Assembly: GCA_038501195.1 (NCBI GenBank)
Contig: JBBPUQ010000003.1
Coordinates: 2,806,501 to 2,870,500, forward strand
Source of the DNA: Nemania diffusa
Lineage: Eukaryota > Ascomycota > Sordariomycetes > Xylariales > Xylariaceae
DNA: 64,000 bases
Direction: 5' to 3'
Of this stretch, positions 50,175 to 61,648 are shown piece after piece. The notes under the pieces are model-generated. The model made no database searches. It saw only the letters and a list, made by a program, of their open reading frames with translations, and had not been told where the DNA came from. The position numbers and the translations under genes are program-made. Within the stretch, counting starts at the first letter, position 1, and every line of letters begins with the position of its first letter.

Positions 50175-52293
50175 ATGGCTGATCAGTGTATTGTCTGTCT
50201 AGATAATCTAGATGTGCAACAATTATCACCACCTCCACAACCACCACCACCCCTTGAAACCCTTGAACCCCCCCATTATAGTCATGGTATTCCGAAGCCT
50301 TCATCTTCTAAGTCGCGCCCCACCACTGTTTATGATGGCGCAATGTCATCATCGTCAAGTCACTCAGACGACGATCATGTTAACAACGACAACCTTACCA
50401 TCACCACCAGCTCGCCCGGGATTGACGACAATAACAATAAAATCGCTGTTATCCAAGTCTGCGGCCATGTCCTCCATGATTCTTGTCTAAGGGAATGGAC
50501 CGGGAAAGCCAATAGTTGTCCCATCTGCCGTCAAGCTTTTCATTTGGTAAATGTATATGATCGAGTTGGGGGTAAGTCACTCTATCCGTCAGCGTTTGTT
50601 TACGTGCATCTTGTATAACCAAGCTAACCACAATTGCATAGGTACTCTAATTTCCTCCTATAAGGTCGAGGACAAGAAGCAAGTCGCCGAATTTGACCCG
50701 CAGGCATGGCTCGACGAGAATCCCGAAGAAGAGGAGGAAGTACGACCGTGCCCGATCTGTAACAGCGCCGACAACGAGGATGTCCTTCTTCTCTGCGATA
50801 GCTGCGATGCACCATACCATACATACTGTGTTGGCTTGGATACTGTCCCTCGCGGCCACTGGTTTTGCCTAGAATGCTCACAGGAGGCTTGTGAACTACT
50901 CACGGCTGAGTTGGGTGATGCAGACATAGTAACTTCTGGTCTCGCTGGCTTTTCTGATGGCCGTTCCTATTATTTGCCGCGTACTCAAGCGACCATGCGA
51001 CGGGCTAGACACCGAGCTCGTTCGGATGAATGGCAGGGTGCGTGGGGTCAAATTGCAGGCCGTGTCTGGGATGCTCTGAACATTGACCTCGACAATCACG
51101 AGGATGACGAGGCATTGCGTCACTACCGACGATCACAGCAGCGCAGCGAGAGAGAGCGACAGGAGTATCAGAGATGGCAGCAACGTCTCAACATCGCAAG
51201 TCGCCTCGGCGCCCACGACGTTTTTGCGGAGAATCTCCCTATGGTTCTTCCCCAGCAAGTTGCGAGGCAACCACCACTCCAAGTACGGCCCCGCGAAGAG
51301 AGTCGCGAAGAAAAGCAAGCGTGGGGGGCACTGGAGAAGGCTATGGAAGACGAGACTCCAGTTTCATCCAGTCCAAATCGCCGAAAACGTAAATCTCGTT
51401 CTATAACGGCATCGCCCACTGAACCTCCTCCACCAGAGAGGAAGCTTAAACGCCCGAGAACAAGACGAGTTCCCACCCAATCTGAAGCGTCTTCGTCCAA
51501 TCAAACTCCGGCGCAAACTGCGGAGCCTGCACCTGTTGGCCTAACGACAAATGGGACAAATGGTAGAGCCCATTCACCTATACCGAATCTCGAGGGCCCC
51601 TCATTTCTCTCTTCCTTATTAAAGGAGGTTGAGACGAGCCCAACGTCGGATGATGAGAATATCCGCGTCCTTTTAGCTACGGCTAAGCCTAGCACTGATC
51701 CGCATTCCCCTGCGACATCGCCTTCACCATCGGGTTATAGTAGTCCACGAGCACAGTCAATGACACCACCGCCTCGTGGAATTAATGATCGGCCTGGATC
51801 GCCACTTTCCCTCAGTTCAAGGATAGAACCCATCTACCCACCGGCGAATTACATGGTTTCCAGAGAGGCTGGAGAGCACAGCGATTCAGAGACGCGCCCC
51901 CGCCAACCGCAACAGCAGCAGCATCATCAGCACCAGCATCGTCAAAGCAACGGTACAAACATGACTCTAGAGATCCGACAACCAAGACCACGGCGACATA
52001 GGTCTGTTGATATCAGTAACAATCTTGTGCAGTCGCCCGATGTCTCGCCGACGCGCACTAATCTACCCTTTGAAATGAAGGAGAGTATCAGCGGCATCGT
52101 TAAAGACGCCCTCAAGCCACACTGGAAATCCGGACAACTCACGGCAGATCAGTATGCTAGTATTAATCGTGATCTCAGCCACAAGCTTTATAAAGAAGTC
52201 TCGGAATCGGAGCTCAAGGATGAGGCTCGAATTCGCTTCGAGAGAATCGCCACCAAGGAGGTAGCACAAGCTGTCGCAGATATCAACGGGTGA
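50175..52293 (+). CDS. RING-H2 and PHD finger protein (Asr1/PHRF1-like)
   Basis: Exon 1 50175-50571 and exon 2 50642-52293, joined in phase 1 across a 70-bp intron (CTAAC branch), give 682 residues. The RING starts CIVC at residues 5-8 and resumes at 96-118 (CGHVLHDSC...CPIC), interrupted by a ~85-residue Pro/Ser/Asp/Asn-rich insertion. The PHD finger lies at ~169-211, CPIC...CDSCDAPYHTYC...WFCLEC. A long disordered middle follows, rich in Ser/Pro/Arg with a Gln/His run near 51911-51945. A conserved-looking helical C-terminus (KDALKPHWKSGQLTADQY to the end) completes it. RING plus PHD is the arrangement of yeast Asr1 and animal PHRF1, ubiquitin ligases that contact the RNA polymerase II C-terminal domain. 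I infer a similar nuclear role. Confidence 0.88.
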
Positions 52294-53887
52294 TATCATT
52301 GCATTTTATATGAAAGCATGGGGACGGCGCGTACTCGAACCGGGCATTTCGTGGCGTTCTACAAGCGTACAGGTATTTGACTCTTCTTCATTCGGCTGCC
52401 CCTTGTCTATTAAAAGACACTGAGATACCCTGGGTTCGGCTACTTTATTTTATCTGCGCTGCATTCTCGCTTTGCTTGGCGGCGTTTTCGGGAGCATATA
52501 TCAATCATGCCTTTCATTCCACTTATGGAGTTACCTCCCTTTCACATGTAAACCATGGACGGATAGGAACATGCATATTGCGGAGATGGGAGTTTTCAAT
52601 AGATGATGTTGGGGTAGCCTATGCGGGCTCATCAGGTGTATCGGATTGCTGGAGCGTGTATGATTACCCGAGTAGGGAGCCTGTATCGGAGTAGCTAGGA
52701 CATCAACTTTTGAGGACGGTTTATTTATCAGTTTCTAAACAGCACGTTGCTCTGGTCATTTAGGGAGAGTATGACTAATAACTAGGGCATTATTGACAGC
52801 TGAAATACGCGACTCTCGTTGAAGTGATACTTGATGAGGTGTTTATAAACTTTTAACTTACATGTAATAATACATGCTCACGTGCAGGTAAATATAAACC
52901 CTACACAAAGAGATACCCTTATATCCACTATGTACCCCAATATCTATCCAGGTAAGTTAGGCGCATGTGAGCTGGTACAGCACGCTACCTACCTCATTAT
53001 CCACATTTCTCTAACTAAGAAGATATTTAAACCAGTACGATCTTCAACTAGGGCAAGCTGAGATTAGTACTGTATGTGATATGTATTGGGTAAAACAGGT
53101 TAGCTATGGAAAAAATGAGATCTGATATCCATAATAGGGCTTTCTAGATCATATAGCTTCAGCTAGGTGGCTTTTTAGGTGCCCAATCTACTTATTTCTA
53201 CCCCTTCAAGGCACAGTGAAATAAATTGAAAGTGGCTATTTACACCTTATAAAACAATAATAGCATGCTTGTGTAATAGTGTGATTGGTGTATACCGCTT
53301 AAAGGGATAAGTATATAAGTAGTGCCTACAAGCAAGCTCCTAGCCATACCTATGTACCTAAGTACCTAGGTAGTCCCACTAGACTGGCTCTGCCACATAA
53401 AAGCTATAAAAAATTACAACCTGTTAACTGAATCGATTTAGTATTTTAATAAAGATTATTTAGTAATAGGATAAACTTGTAATAGCAAATCAATTAGGTG
53501 TTTATTTAGGTATTTAATTTTTATTTTTAAAACGGTCATTATTACACTGGCGATTCGAAGGCGTAGGTATGTATGCAGTCGGGCTAAGCCAAGCCTCAGC
53601 AAAAGCGGCGGGTGCGCTAAACCTAATCCATTTGGGGGACCGAAGTAGTAAAACCTTCGAACCTTGCTTACGTAGGTAACAGCTTCTCATATGCTCTGTT
53701 GTTCATTCAACACTTGCAACTTTTTATGTTGCCAAATTAGTAACCAAAGTCTCGAGGGCTGCATTGAAATGAACGCTTCACAATCCACCCATGTAGTCGT
53801 CTCGCTCTACATACACTCCCTACCCACATTTTTTTAAGGCCTCGAACAGTAACCATAACGAGAACCACAACAAACACAACACGGACG
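52294..53887. other. Intergenic region
   Basis: No gene is supported. A 105-codon frame (52377-52694) directly follows the RING/PHD stop and is more likely 3' UTR. The part around 53400-53530 is AT-rich. Confidence 0.5.
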
Positions 53888-54946
53888 ATGGAAGACAAAA
53901 AGTCCGAACTGCTCCAGTACGCGCGCGAGTACGCGACGGCGAATAAAGACCTCTACGAGCTCCTGTCCGTAGCGGCCGACGCCACGCAGCCCGCAGTGCA
54001 CCGCGCATGGCGCAAAGCGTCGCTGAAACACCACCCGGACAAGGCGAAGAACTTCGACGCCGAGGTATGGCAGCTGTTCGAGCGGGCGCGCGACGTGCTG
54101 TCGTCGCCCGAGGCGCGCGCGGCCTACGATTCGGCCCGCGCTGCGGCCGTGCAGGCGCAGAAGGCGCGCGCGGCGCTCGACGCGAAGAAGAGGGCCATGA
54201 TCGACGACCTCGAGGCCCGGGAACGCGGCGGCGGCGTCAGCGGCGTCAAGCGGAAGGCGGGGGAGACGGACGGGAGACATATGATGACCGAGGCCGAGAA
54301 GAGGGTCCTCATGGAGAGGGGCAGGGAACACCTCGAGAAGCGCCGGCGGATGAGGGAGGAGGCTGAAGCTAGGGAGCGCGAACGCGAGCGCGAAAGTGAA
54401 CATGCGAGGGCCGAGGAGGAGCGCGACCAGGACGAGGACGCTGCGCGGAAGGGGGCAGAGCGCGGATCCACGCAGTCTAGCTCCGCCTACACACCTGTCG
54501 CGGCCACCACTACATCGGCAGATCACAGGATGGATGACGCAGACGCAACCCCATCGGCGGCGGCGGCGGACGAATACGACGAGCGGATAGCGGATCTCGA
54601 ACGAAAGCTGCGAGAGCGCAAGGCGGAGAAGGCAGCGCGGAAAGCAGAGAGGAAGGGCAACAAAGCCCGCAGAGAAAAAGACGAGGGCCCCCTCGCCAGC
54701 CAAGGCGGCGGCAGCGACAGTGGCAAGCCCACCACCACAATACCAACAGTCACGACGGAAAACCCCTCCTCTGCGCCCACGCCTGTCCCTACTACCACTA
54801 CAACGCGACTCCCTACGTCGAACTCGGCGCCGGGGGATTTCTCTTCGACAATGGCGAAGCTACGCGCCGCCCAGAGAGAGAAAGAGCGTAAGAAAGCCGA
54901 GGCCGCTGCGGCGACTACGGCGATGGTGTCAGATAGTGGCTCATGA
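53888..54946 (+). CDS. J-domain protein (Cwc23/Cwf23-DNAJC17-like)
   Basis: A single exon of 352 residues. The J domain is at ~21-80 (DLYELLSVAADATQPAVHRA, with HPD at 49-51), followed by a long Arg/Glu/Lys-rich charged helix. The C-terminus contains DFSSTMAKLRAAQREKERKK. The J domain activates Hsp70 ATPase. The N-terminal J domain with a charged coiled tail resembles spliceosome-associated Cwc23 (budding yeast), Cwf23 (fission yeast) and DNAJC17, so I infer a role in splicing. No RRM is seen, although some relatives have one. The first ~500 bp are markedly GC-rich with G/C third positions, unlike neighbouring genes, and this creates a long antisense open frame. Confidence 0.85.
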   Translation: MEDKKSELLQYAREYATANKDLYELLSVAADATQPAVHRAWRKASLKHHPDKAKNFDAEVWQLFERARDVLSSPEARAAYDSARAAAVQAQKARAALDAKKRAMIDDLEARERGGGVSGVKRKAGETDGRHMMTEAEKRVLMERGREHLEKRRRMREEAEARERERERESEHARAEEERDQDEDAARKGAERGSTQSSSAYTPVAATTTSADHRMDDADATPSAAAADEYDERIADLERKLRERKAEKAARKAERKGNKARREKDEGPLASQGGGSDSGKPTTTIPTVTTENPSSAPTPVPTTTTTRLPTSNSAPGDFSSTMAKLRAAQREKERKKAEAAAATTAMVSDSGS

Positions 54947-55945
54947 GGAAAAGGAAAAGGATGGGTGATTAGATTTCAAGTACGGGCTAAAGATAGGGTC
55001 TGATAGATAGGAGTCGGTCTTGGAACACGTTCGCATGGTCAACGGAATAGCATTTGATGATACCCAGGATAGAGATACATAATGATACCCCTCACATACC
55101 GCTCGGCGGCGTGTTAACCTAATTAATCTGACGAGCTATGTCTTGCGTGACGGTCGACTTTTTCACAGTCGTTAAGGCATCTTTAGGTATCGGCGTACTG
55201 ACATACATATATATAATAAAGCACTCGTGCAATCGATACGAAGACTACCCCTCTTTCAGTGGGAGATAAGTGATGAATTAAACGCATTGGTATCAACTCG
55301 ACCTATATTTCATACTTACGCGACGATTCCAACATGCAAGCTGCCACCTGTTTGGCTCCCCTAGCCTTTGTAACCTGCGCGTACTGCCGGAACACCATTC
55401 CAATAGTCTTGAGCTGAGCTGAGGCGGGAGGCCTATCTCCAGACGTATATCAGTATCACCAAGTAGACCAGCCTAGGCTAGTCACGTAGACTTTAGTTGT
55501 CATCTCTCAGGCCCGTGTTGTTTATTCCCGGTGCTTATCCTTTCTCCTCAGATTCGTTGCTAAGATGCCTTCTAGAAATGATTTGATTCCTTATGCTGCA
55601 AATATGATATTCTGTGTTTTAATGCATAAACATGATGAAGTAGATGGTATCTGGCTTTGTAATAATCGAGTCCTGTCGCTGGCAGTAGCGCCTATCTCTC
55701 CCCTGTCAATTTTCCAATTCAAGCCGTGAAGTTCATGCTATATTGCATCTGCTTCAATCCATGCATTGAGTGACTGATGGGGTATCTCCATGCTGTGCCC
55801 ATGTAAATCAATCGACTGCTTGATGGGATCATCTAGCGAGCTATCATCCAACCATCCCATTTATTCCAATATTCCTCGTTGCATTAGTCTCTGGCACAGT
55901 CCAAGTAACCTTTTTTTGTTCTGGTAAGCAAGGAAACCTCCAGAA
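54947..55945. other. Intergenic region
   Basis: About 1 kb separating the 3' end of the J-protein gene from the 3' end of the MAPKK gene (convergent). No gene is supported. Confidence 0.6.
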
Positions 55946-57927
55946 TTACGATTTTGTCTCGGTGTCATCCCACCCCCAGACTTGCGACAGGTACTTCTCC
56001 ATGTTGACTCGTTTATGACGCATCTCAAGCATCCAGGGATGGTCGAGCATCCGCCATGGAGTCGCCCGGCGAGTTGGTTCTTTCTCGAGACTGCAGCGGT
56101 CTTCGTTAGTTTCCGTCCTCCATTGTCCCTCATTATTTGCTAGTAAAACGGGTGAGATATGACTTACCAGCACTCGATAAAATATTTGAAGTTACCACTC
56201 CAAAATATATTTGCGTCGGGCTCATCTTTCAGTTTTGGTATTGGCTGCCGCACAATATATGTTAAAAGGTCTATAAGACCGGCCTTAGGTTGTACCTCTG
56301 TCCCATCAGCAGGGAATGGGAAGCGGTGCTGCGCCACCTCGAGCAGTGTCACTCCAGTAGACCAGACATCGGATGTAATAGTATAACTTTGGCCCGTAAT
56401 CCGTTCTGGCGCCATGTAGTAGCTTGTGCCAATGAACGTATTAGCCTCACCCTTAGTCCCGAAATCACCAGATACACCAAAGTCGCAAAGCTTTACCTCA
56501 CCACCACGGCATAGTAAAATATTTGACGGCTTGATGTCACGGTGTATGATCTTCTTCCCGTTGAGATAGGTGAGTCCGCCTAACACGCCCTCTGCTATCT
56601 TGCCGAGAACCTTTTCCCCTGTCCGTCCGCCAAGCTTCTTAACTTCCTTGTAGATGCTGTCGAGAGATCCACCCTCACAAAACTCCATGGCAATTGAGAT
56701 TGTAGCAGTCGCAGGATCAACAAAAGCTCCGTAATAGCGACAGATGTGCTCTGATGCGCACTCCTTGTTGAAGTTGATCTCCCGCATGATTTGCTTCTTA
56801 ACATCAGGGTTGGGGTTCGTGGTGATAACCTAGATGCACGTCAGCATGATTATAAATCAGAGACAATATAAGCCAGAGACAATATATAGGGAGAGAAACC
56901 GACCTTCAGCGCGAATATTGTCTTTCCCCCTTTGAGTTGACACCGGGTGACTGCACCTCCAGCACCTTCACCAAGACCTCCGAGTTCGATGATACGGCCT
57001 TCCATGCTAGCGATTCTCCAGCATTCATCATCATCGAGCTCATCGACATCGGCGTTTCTAGCTTTGTCTAATGCTAGTTTATCGAAACTGCTCTCTAACC
57101 CGTGCATACTTCCGTCTCGCTCCATGCCGACGCCTCCTTCGCTTCTCTCTGAGTATATAGATCCGACCGCGGATATTGGATCGGGAGTGCCCTGCGGCCG
57201 CGATCCGATACCATACTGTGACGCAAAGGAGATTGCTGAGAACTGAGAGCCTGCAGATGTGGGATTGCTTGCCCTCCCATCGAGTGGTCCAAAACTACCC
57301 GATCTTGAGTGTGCCGCACTACTTTCGCTGCCGCCACTCGCTGACTGGCCTGGCTGGATAGTTGGACGGGTTTGCTCATACGGAGCGGTGCTGCCCATGG
57401 GAGTAGCAACATGGACGGTTAGCTGAGGCCGAGCTGCTGTGCCAACGGGCTTGACATTGGGTGATGGGGGAATGGCTAAGCCTAGTCTCGGGGTTCGGGC
57501 ACCACCGGGACGGACACCTAGAACTGGGCGAAGCGGCCCAGGAGACGACGCCATCTTGGGTACGAGAGTTGCAGCGGGTGGTGTGCCTCCTATCGGGATG
57601 GCGGCGATGTCACGCGAGGCGGTCGAGACCTTGAGCAGACTCTGAAGTTAGCATTGCGTGACGATAAGGAAATTTGTTCTTTGTTGAACCTGTTCAACGT
57701 CTTCTGTAGAAGAACTAGGATCTGAGGCTTTCGAGTTTCCCGAAACAAAGAGGGCGGAGGGATGAAGAAGAGAGGTTTAGGTGGGCGCTGGGTATTGCGA
57801 TGACTATGGCGATGACGATGACGATGACGAGATCTAAGTAGAAGAGAGGAAAAGCAGAAAGGGAAGGGTTGATTACATTGTGCGCCACAGGCTCAGGAGC
57901 CTGGGAATTAATATTGTGCTCAGACAT
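55946..57927 (-). CDS. MAP kinase kinase, cell-wall-integrity type (Mkk1/2, MkkA)
   Basis: Exons 57927-57877, 57641-56904, 56829-56168 and 56090-55946 give 531 residues. The start [13 protein letters not shown] plus the spliced [16 protein letters not shown] are typical of fungal Mkk1 orthologues. The 235-bp first intron joins in phase 0. A disordered Pro/Ser-rich N-terminus precedes the kinase domain. The kinase has a Gly-rich loop GLGEGAGG (~239-246), catalytic Lys in FALK (263), HRDIKPSN (~359), [16 protein letters not shown] (DFG ~379) and [11 protein letters not shown]. It ends [18 protein letters not shown]. The activation loop has the form seen in Mkk1/2 rather than Ste7 or Pbs2. In this pathway Bck1 phosphorylates it and it activates the Slt2/Mps1 MAPK. 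The second donor (AAG|GTCGGT) is non-consensus but phase and homology support it. Confidence 0.95.
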
Positions 57928-60900
57928 TGATATTGGCTACGGTACGCACGCCTCTCGCAGCCACACGAAGCGCAGCCTTCTTCTCACAGGTGGGAATGCG
58001 AGCGTGGGCCACGCGGGACGTTGTCGGGTCGGTCGAGTACAAAGCAGAATAAAAGGGCCGAGCCTGGCTCCCCCGTTGCGTGAGAGGCCGTTGTGAAGAT
58101 AAAAAAGGCTTGGATGAGGTGACACAGCGTACGCGATGAGCAAACGAACGAACGAGTCTCGATAGACCTAGATATCTAGCCTGAGCTCGAGAGAGGGAGG
58201 CGGGGGATGGATATGGATGGGGATAAGTAGTAGCTAGGTGAGTAAGTTGGAGACGGACTGCATCAAGGAAGGCAGACAATAAAGACACCAACCATCTATC
58301 TATGTGGGTAAGATATACGTCGTACAAGATGTGGGAAGACCGGTGTTGCAAACAACGTTCATGTACGTATGTTGTGTATGTCGTATGTAGGTTAGGTAGA
58401 TACCTAGGTAGGTAGGTATGTATGTGTATGTATGTATGTAGCAGAGGTGTTAGAAATGTTGAGTAGCGTAAGTGTTCTCGAGTGACGAGGTTTCCCCTCC
58501 TACCTAGATTAGAGATTGGTCTCTGTAATAGTACCTAGGTAGGTACCTAAACTACAGCACATATCTACCTAAGGGACAGGAGATAACAGGGGGGTCCTTG
58601 TTTTTTTTTTGAGATGCGAGCATCTGGTTACGGCTCGTTAGTGTAGGTATGTACCTAGATAGTGGACTTATGCAGGCTGGGCGCGGAGCAAAGGTGGAGG
58701 AGGTAGGTACCATACTGTAGCGATCGCACCAAAGGATACTCATCATTGATGTATAGAGTATATACGGGCTATCACAATATCGCTATTAAAGCCTACACAA
58801 TCATGTCTCTGAACAAGGCTCAGTCAGTAAAAATTTACGGGGAAATGCTTTCAGAGATATGCCACCACAGTCTACCTACCACCTAAGCACCTACCTCTTA
58901 TGTACTCGAGGATTCTTATATATACTTGCCGCGTTCCGGTACGACATACCGTACATACTTACTAGATAGGATATGCAGGTGTATCGTCCTCTAGTGCTGC
59001 GTAATGAGCGGGTAGAATGTGAATAGTGGCGTTTCTATGCCTAGCACCAATCCGAGGGTGCAGAGAGACTTCGGCCGGTCCGAGGAATGCCTACCCTAGG
59101 TAGTCCAGTTCTAATTCTAGTCCGTTTATTGCGTAGTAGGTAGGAGACGCATGTGGAATCTGACCTTCTTTGTTTCGAATAACAAGATGAGACAGGTGGT
59201 CGGCGGCTAACGAATACCTACCTACGTTAGGTAGGTGGGTAGGTACCTTAAAAACGCACCTTACCCTACATCACTTACGCATACCCGTGCTGCAATAGGT
59301 ACATACCTATGTCATAGGTAGTCTAAGCTGACGGCGATGCAGCCCGCATTACGTACAATACAGCATTGTGGCTAATAGAAGCAGAGAGTCGAAGCGCCAA
59401 AGATTACTGTAGATTTACACCAGCAGTAATAGGTAGCAGCCCAGTCCGAATAAAGGTACCGAGAGCTGCAGAAGCAAAGCTACCAATCTTAATCAACGTA
59501 CAGCGTAGCAACCCGGACCGTTATCCTAGCAAGACGAAGCTTGAGTGGCCTCACCTTATGTAGGTACTTACCACACATTTACAAAGGCGGGTTAGATAGT
59601 GCGCAGATACAGTGGATTAGATACCTATTGTAGGGGTAGGTATGTAGGTGGGTAGGTAGGTAGGTAGGTACCTAGAAGCGTCACGGCGGCGGCCACAGAA
59701 GCGCGCTAGCGGGGGAAACTCTTTGGCTCGGATTCTCGATGAGATATGTACATAAGTAGGTATGTATTCTATACAGACGTACACTACAGTATCCATGCGT
59801 CAACTGCTGTGCAGCTACTTACCAGATGCGTCCATTGACTCGGATTGACGGGGCCCAACCAAAACTCATCACTCATCGGTCACTCGTCACAAGACAATGT
59901 CCCGCTGTGGCCGAATCACCTCCCCTGTTACTATCCCCATAGGGACTCGTAGCGTACGCAAAGGCATGTGCCAGAACGGGAACAAATATTAGACTACATT
60001 CAGCTATTGTACCAAACCAAGGACAGACCAGGCTCCACTGGTGGGCGGACCATCTTCGAGGGAGAGATATCCGAGATGAACATTGAATAATACCTACCTA
60101 CATAGATACAGATACAGCTTCAGCACGCGTAGTATCGGCGGCGGCAGCACTAGAGAAGCATAACAGCCGTCCATATGGCGGGCTAGAACTTTGAAGTACA
60201 CGATATTTGTCCCCTTTTCTCCCTTTTCTCCCCTTTGTACGCAGATGTGGCTCATTGTTAATAATTCAAGCATGGCAAGCTGACTCGCCGCTCTTACACT
60301 CTCATATAGCTCATACGGCTCCGATATTGCTTGGTGACAGCGATGCGTAATGCATCTGCGTTGCAAATGAAACCGCTCTGTGTCGCGTGCACCGGTCACC
60401 TTTGGGGCGAGAGAAGACATGCCACACCAATGTCCAAAGAAAGGAGGGCGATCCTCGAATGCTGACATGCTGAGCAGTCCGGATGGACCCCAAAGCAACC
60501 AGCGTACGACGATTCATACCTTTAAGCGTATTTGACGTCGTGTGAGAGGATGGATGTTTGGTTTGAGCTTTGGGGTCCGAGGGATTCTGGTGCTGCATAC
60601 GGCACCATACGTAGTAGAGACGCCATACGCCATACAACATACAACATACAACATACCTACCTACCGCATACAAGGGAGACAATGCAACCACCCAATGACT
60701 CGGGAAGCTATGCACTTTGCCGTGGAGTAGCATTTCTGATGAAACCCCAAATACCTACAGACAGGGCTATAATATTTCAGTTATTGCCCACCTAGTCGAT
60801 CGAGCCAGGATGGGATGGCAGGCCTGCTACTTTGTACGTGCAAGCTGCCGAACAACTAACACCAAGACTCGGGTATCACGGATATCGCCTACGTATCTAT

Positions 60901-61648
60901 GTACTCAAGGTGTGTAATAAGAAAGGAGATACTTCTGATCTTGCCCAAACCTGCGTCTGTAAGTTCCTCAGGAAGCTGAATCTTGAAAGTCCTTGTCCTT
61001 GGGCTATTACTTAAACCCGCGGTGCTACTCTGTACCTACGTGTATACATCATATCTAGGTATGTTAGGTATGTTAGGTATGTACCTACTTTACGCAGTAA
61101 GGAGACAATTCAAGGGGAGCGAAGGCTGGGCTGCTCTGTTAGGTACCTACCTCGACGAACAGTAACATTGTTCAATACATGCTGCATGTCTAAATAAATA
61201 GTAAATGGTAAATGGTTCAGGATATACTGTGCCTAGTAAGTTTGTAGAAAGGCAGGTACTTTTGTGTTCATTGTAAATCCCTTGGAGACCCGATGATGCT
61301 ACTCTGTACATTAGCCTCGATCATTGCTTCTTCTAGAAAACGCGCGCTTAGAAAAGCAGTGGGTTCCAGATTCGGTTGTCCGCCATTGGTCTAAATTCTG
61401 ACCGGGGCACCCCCACCCTGCGCTACCACACGCCAGCCAAGCGCAGTGCCTGTACTGTAGCAGGGTTAGCTACGTACTTGAGTAGCATCGTTATCATCGT
61501 TATCAAATTTTTATATCCTTTTTCGACCGAATTTGTTGCTACGCCTACGAATCCATTTGATCCGAATCCACAACCTGGACTCTTCCATAGACATTTGACT
61601 GTTTCTAGGTTACACTGAATAATTTTATTCTCAATTAGGAACCCTGCA
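57928..61648. other. Long intergenic region, rich in TACC/GGTA repeats
   Basis: About 3.7 kb between two divergent genes. It has dense short tandem and inverted TACC/GGTA tracts (58370-58445, 58530-58550, 59215-59250, 59635-59675, 60655-60665, 61055-61090). A 134-codon minus frame at 60094-60498 is not recognised and not convincing. Confidence 0.55.
59327..59563 (+). pseudogene. Unrecognised coding-like fragment
   Basis: A frame open from a TAA (59324-59326) to a TAG at the end, about 78 codons, with no ATG near its start. The peptide (ALWLIEAESRSAKDY, SSPVRIKVPRAAEAKLPILI, RYPSKTKLEWPHLM) looks protein-like. Codons end in A unusually often (GTA, ATA, CCA, CTA, GCA), unlike neighbouring genes. 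It could be a fragment of a foreign or mobile gene, or chance. Confidence 0.25.

Noticed and set aside
52320..52365. tRNA-like CCCGGTTCGAG on the minus strand
   Set aside because: No matching stems around the loop; it lies in the 3' region of the RING/PHD gene.
52377..52694. 105-codon plus frame after the RING/PHD gene
   Set aside because: Low-complexity translation without motif; it fits a 3' UTR.
53834..54703. 289-codon antisense frame over the J-protein gene
   Set aside because: A shadow caused by GC-rich third positions; Arg/Leu/Pro-rich and motif-free, while the plus strand has a clear J domain.
19551..57927. A functional MAPK gene cluster (scaffold plus MAPKK)
   Set aside because: The two genes are about 33 kb apart with unrelated genes between; co-location in one window is not evidence of a cluster.
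60094..60498. 134-codon minus frame
   Set aside because: No recognisable domain, unusual composition, no splice context; kept only as a remark in the intergenic entry.
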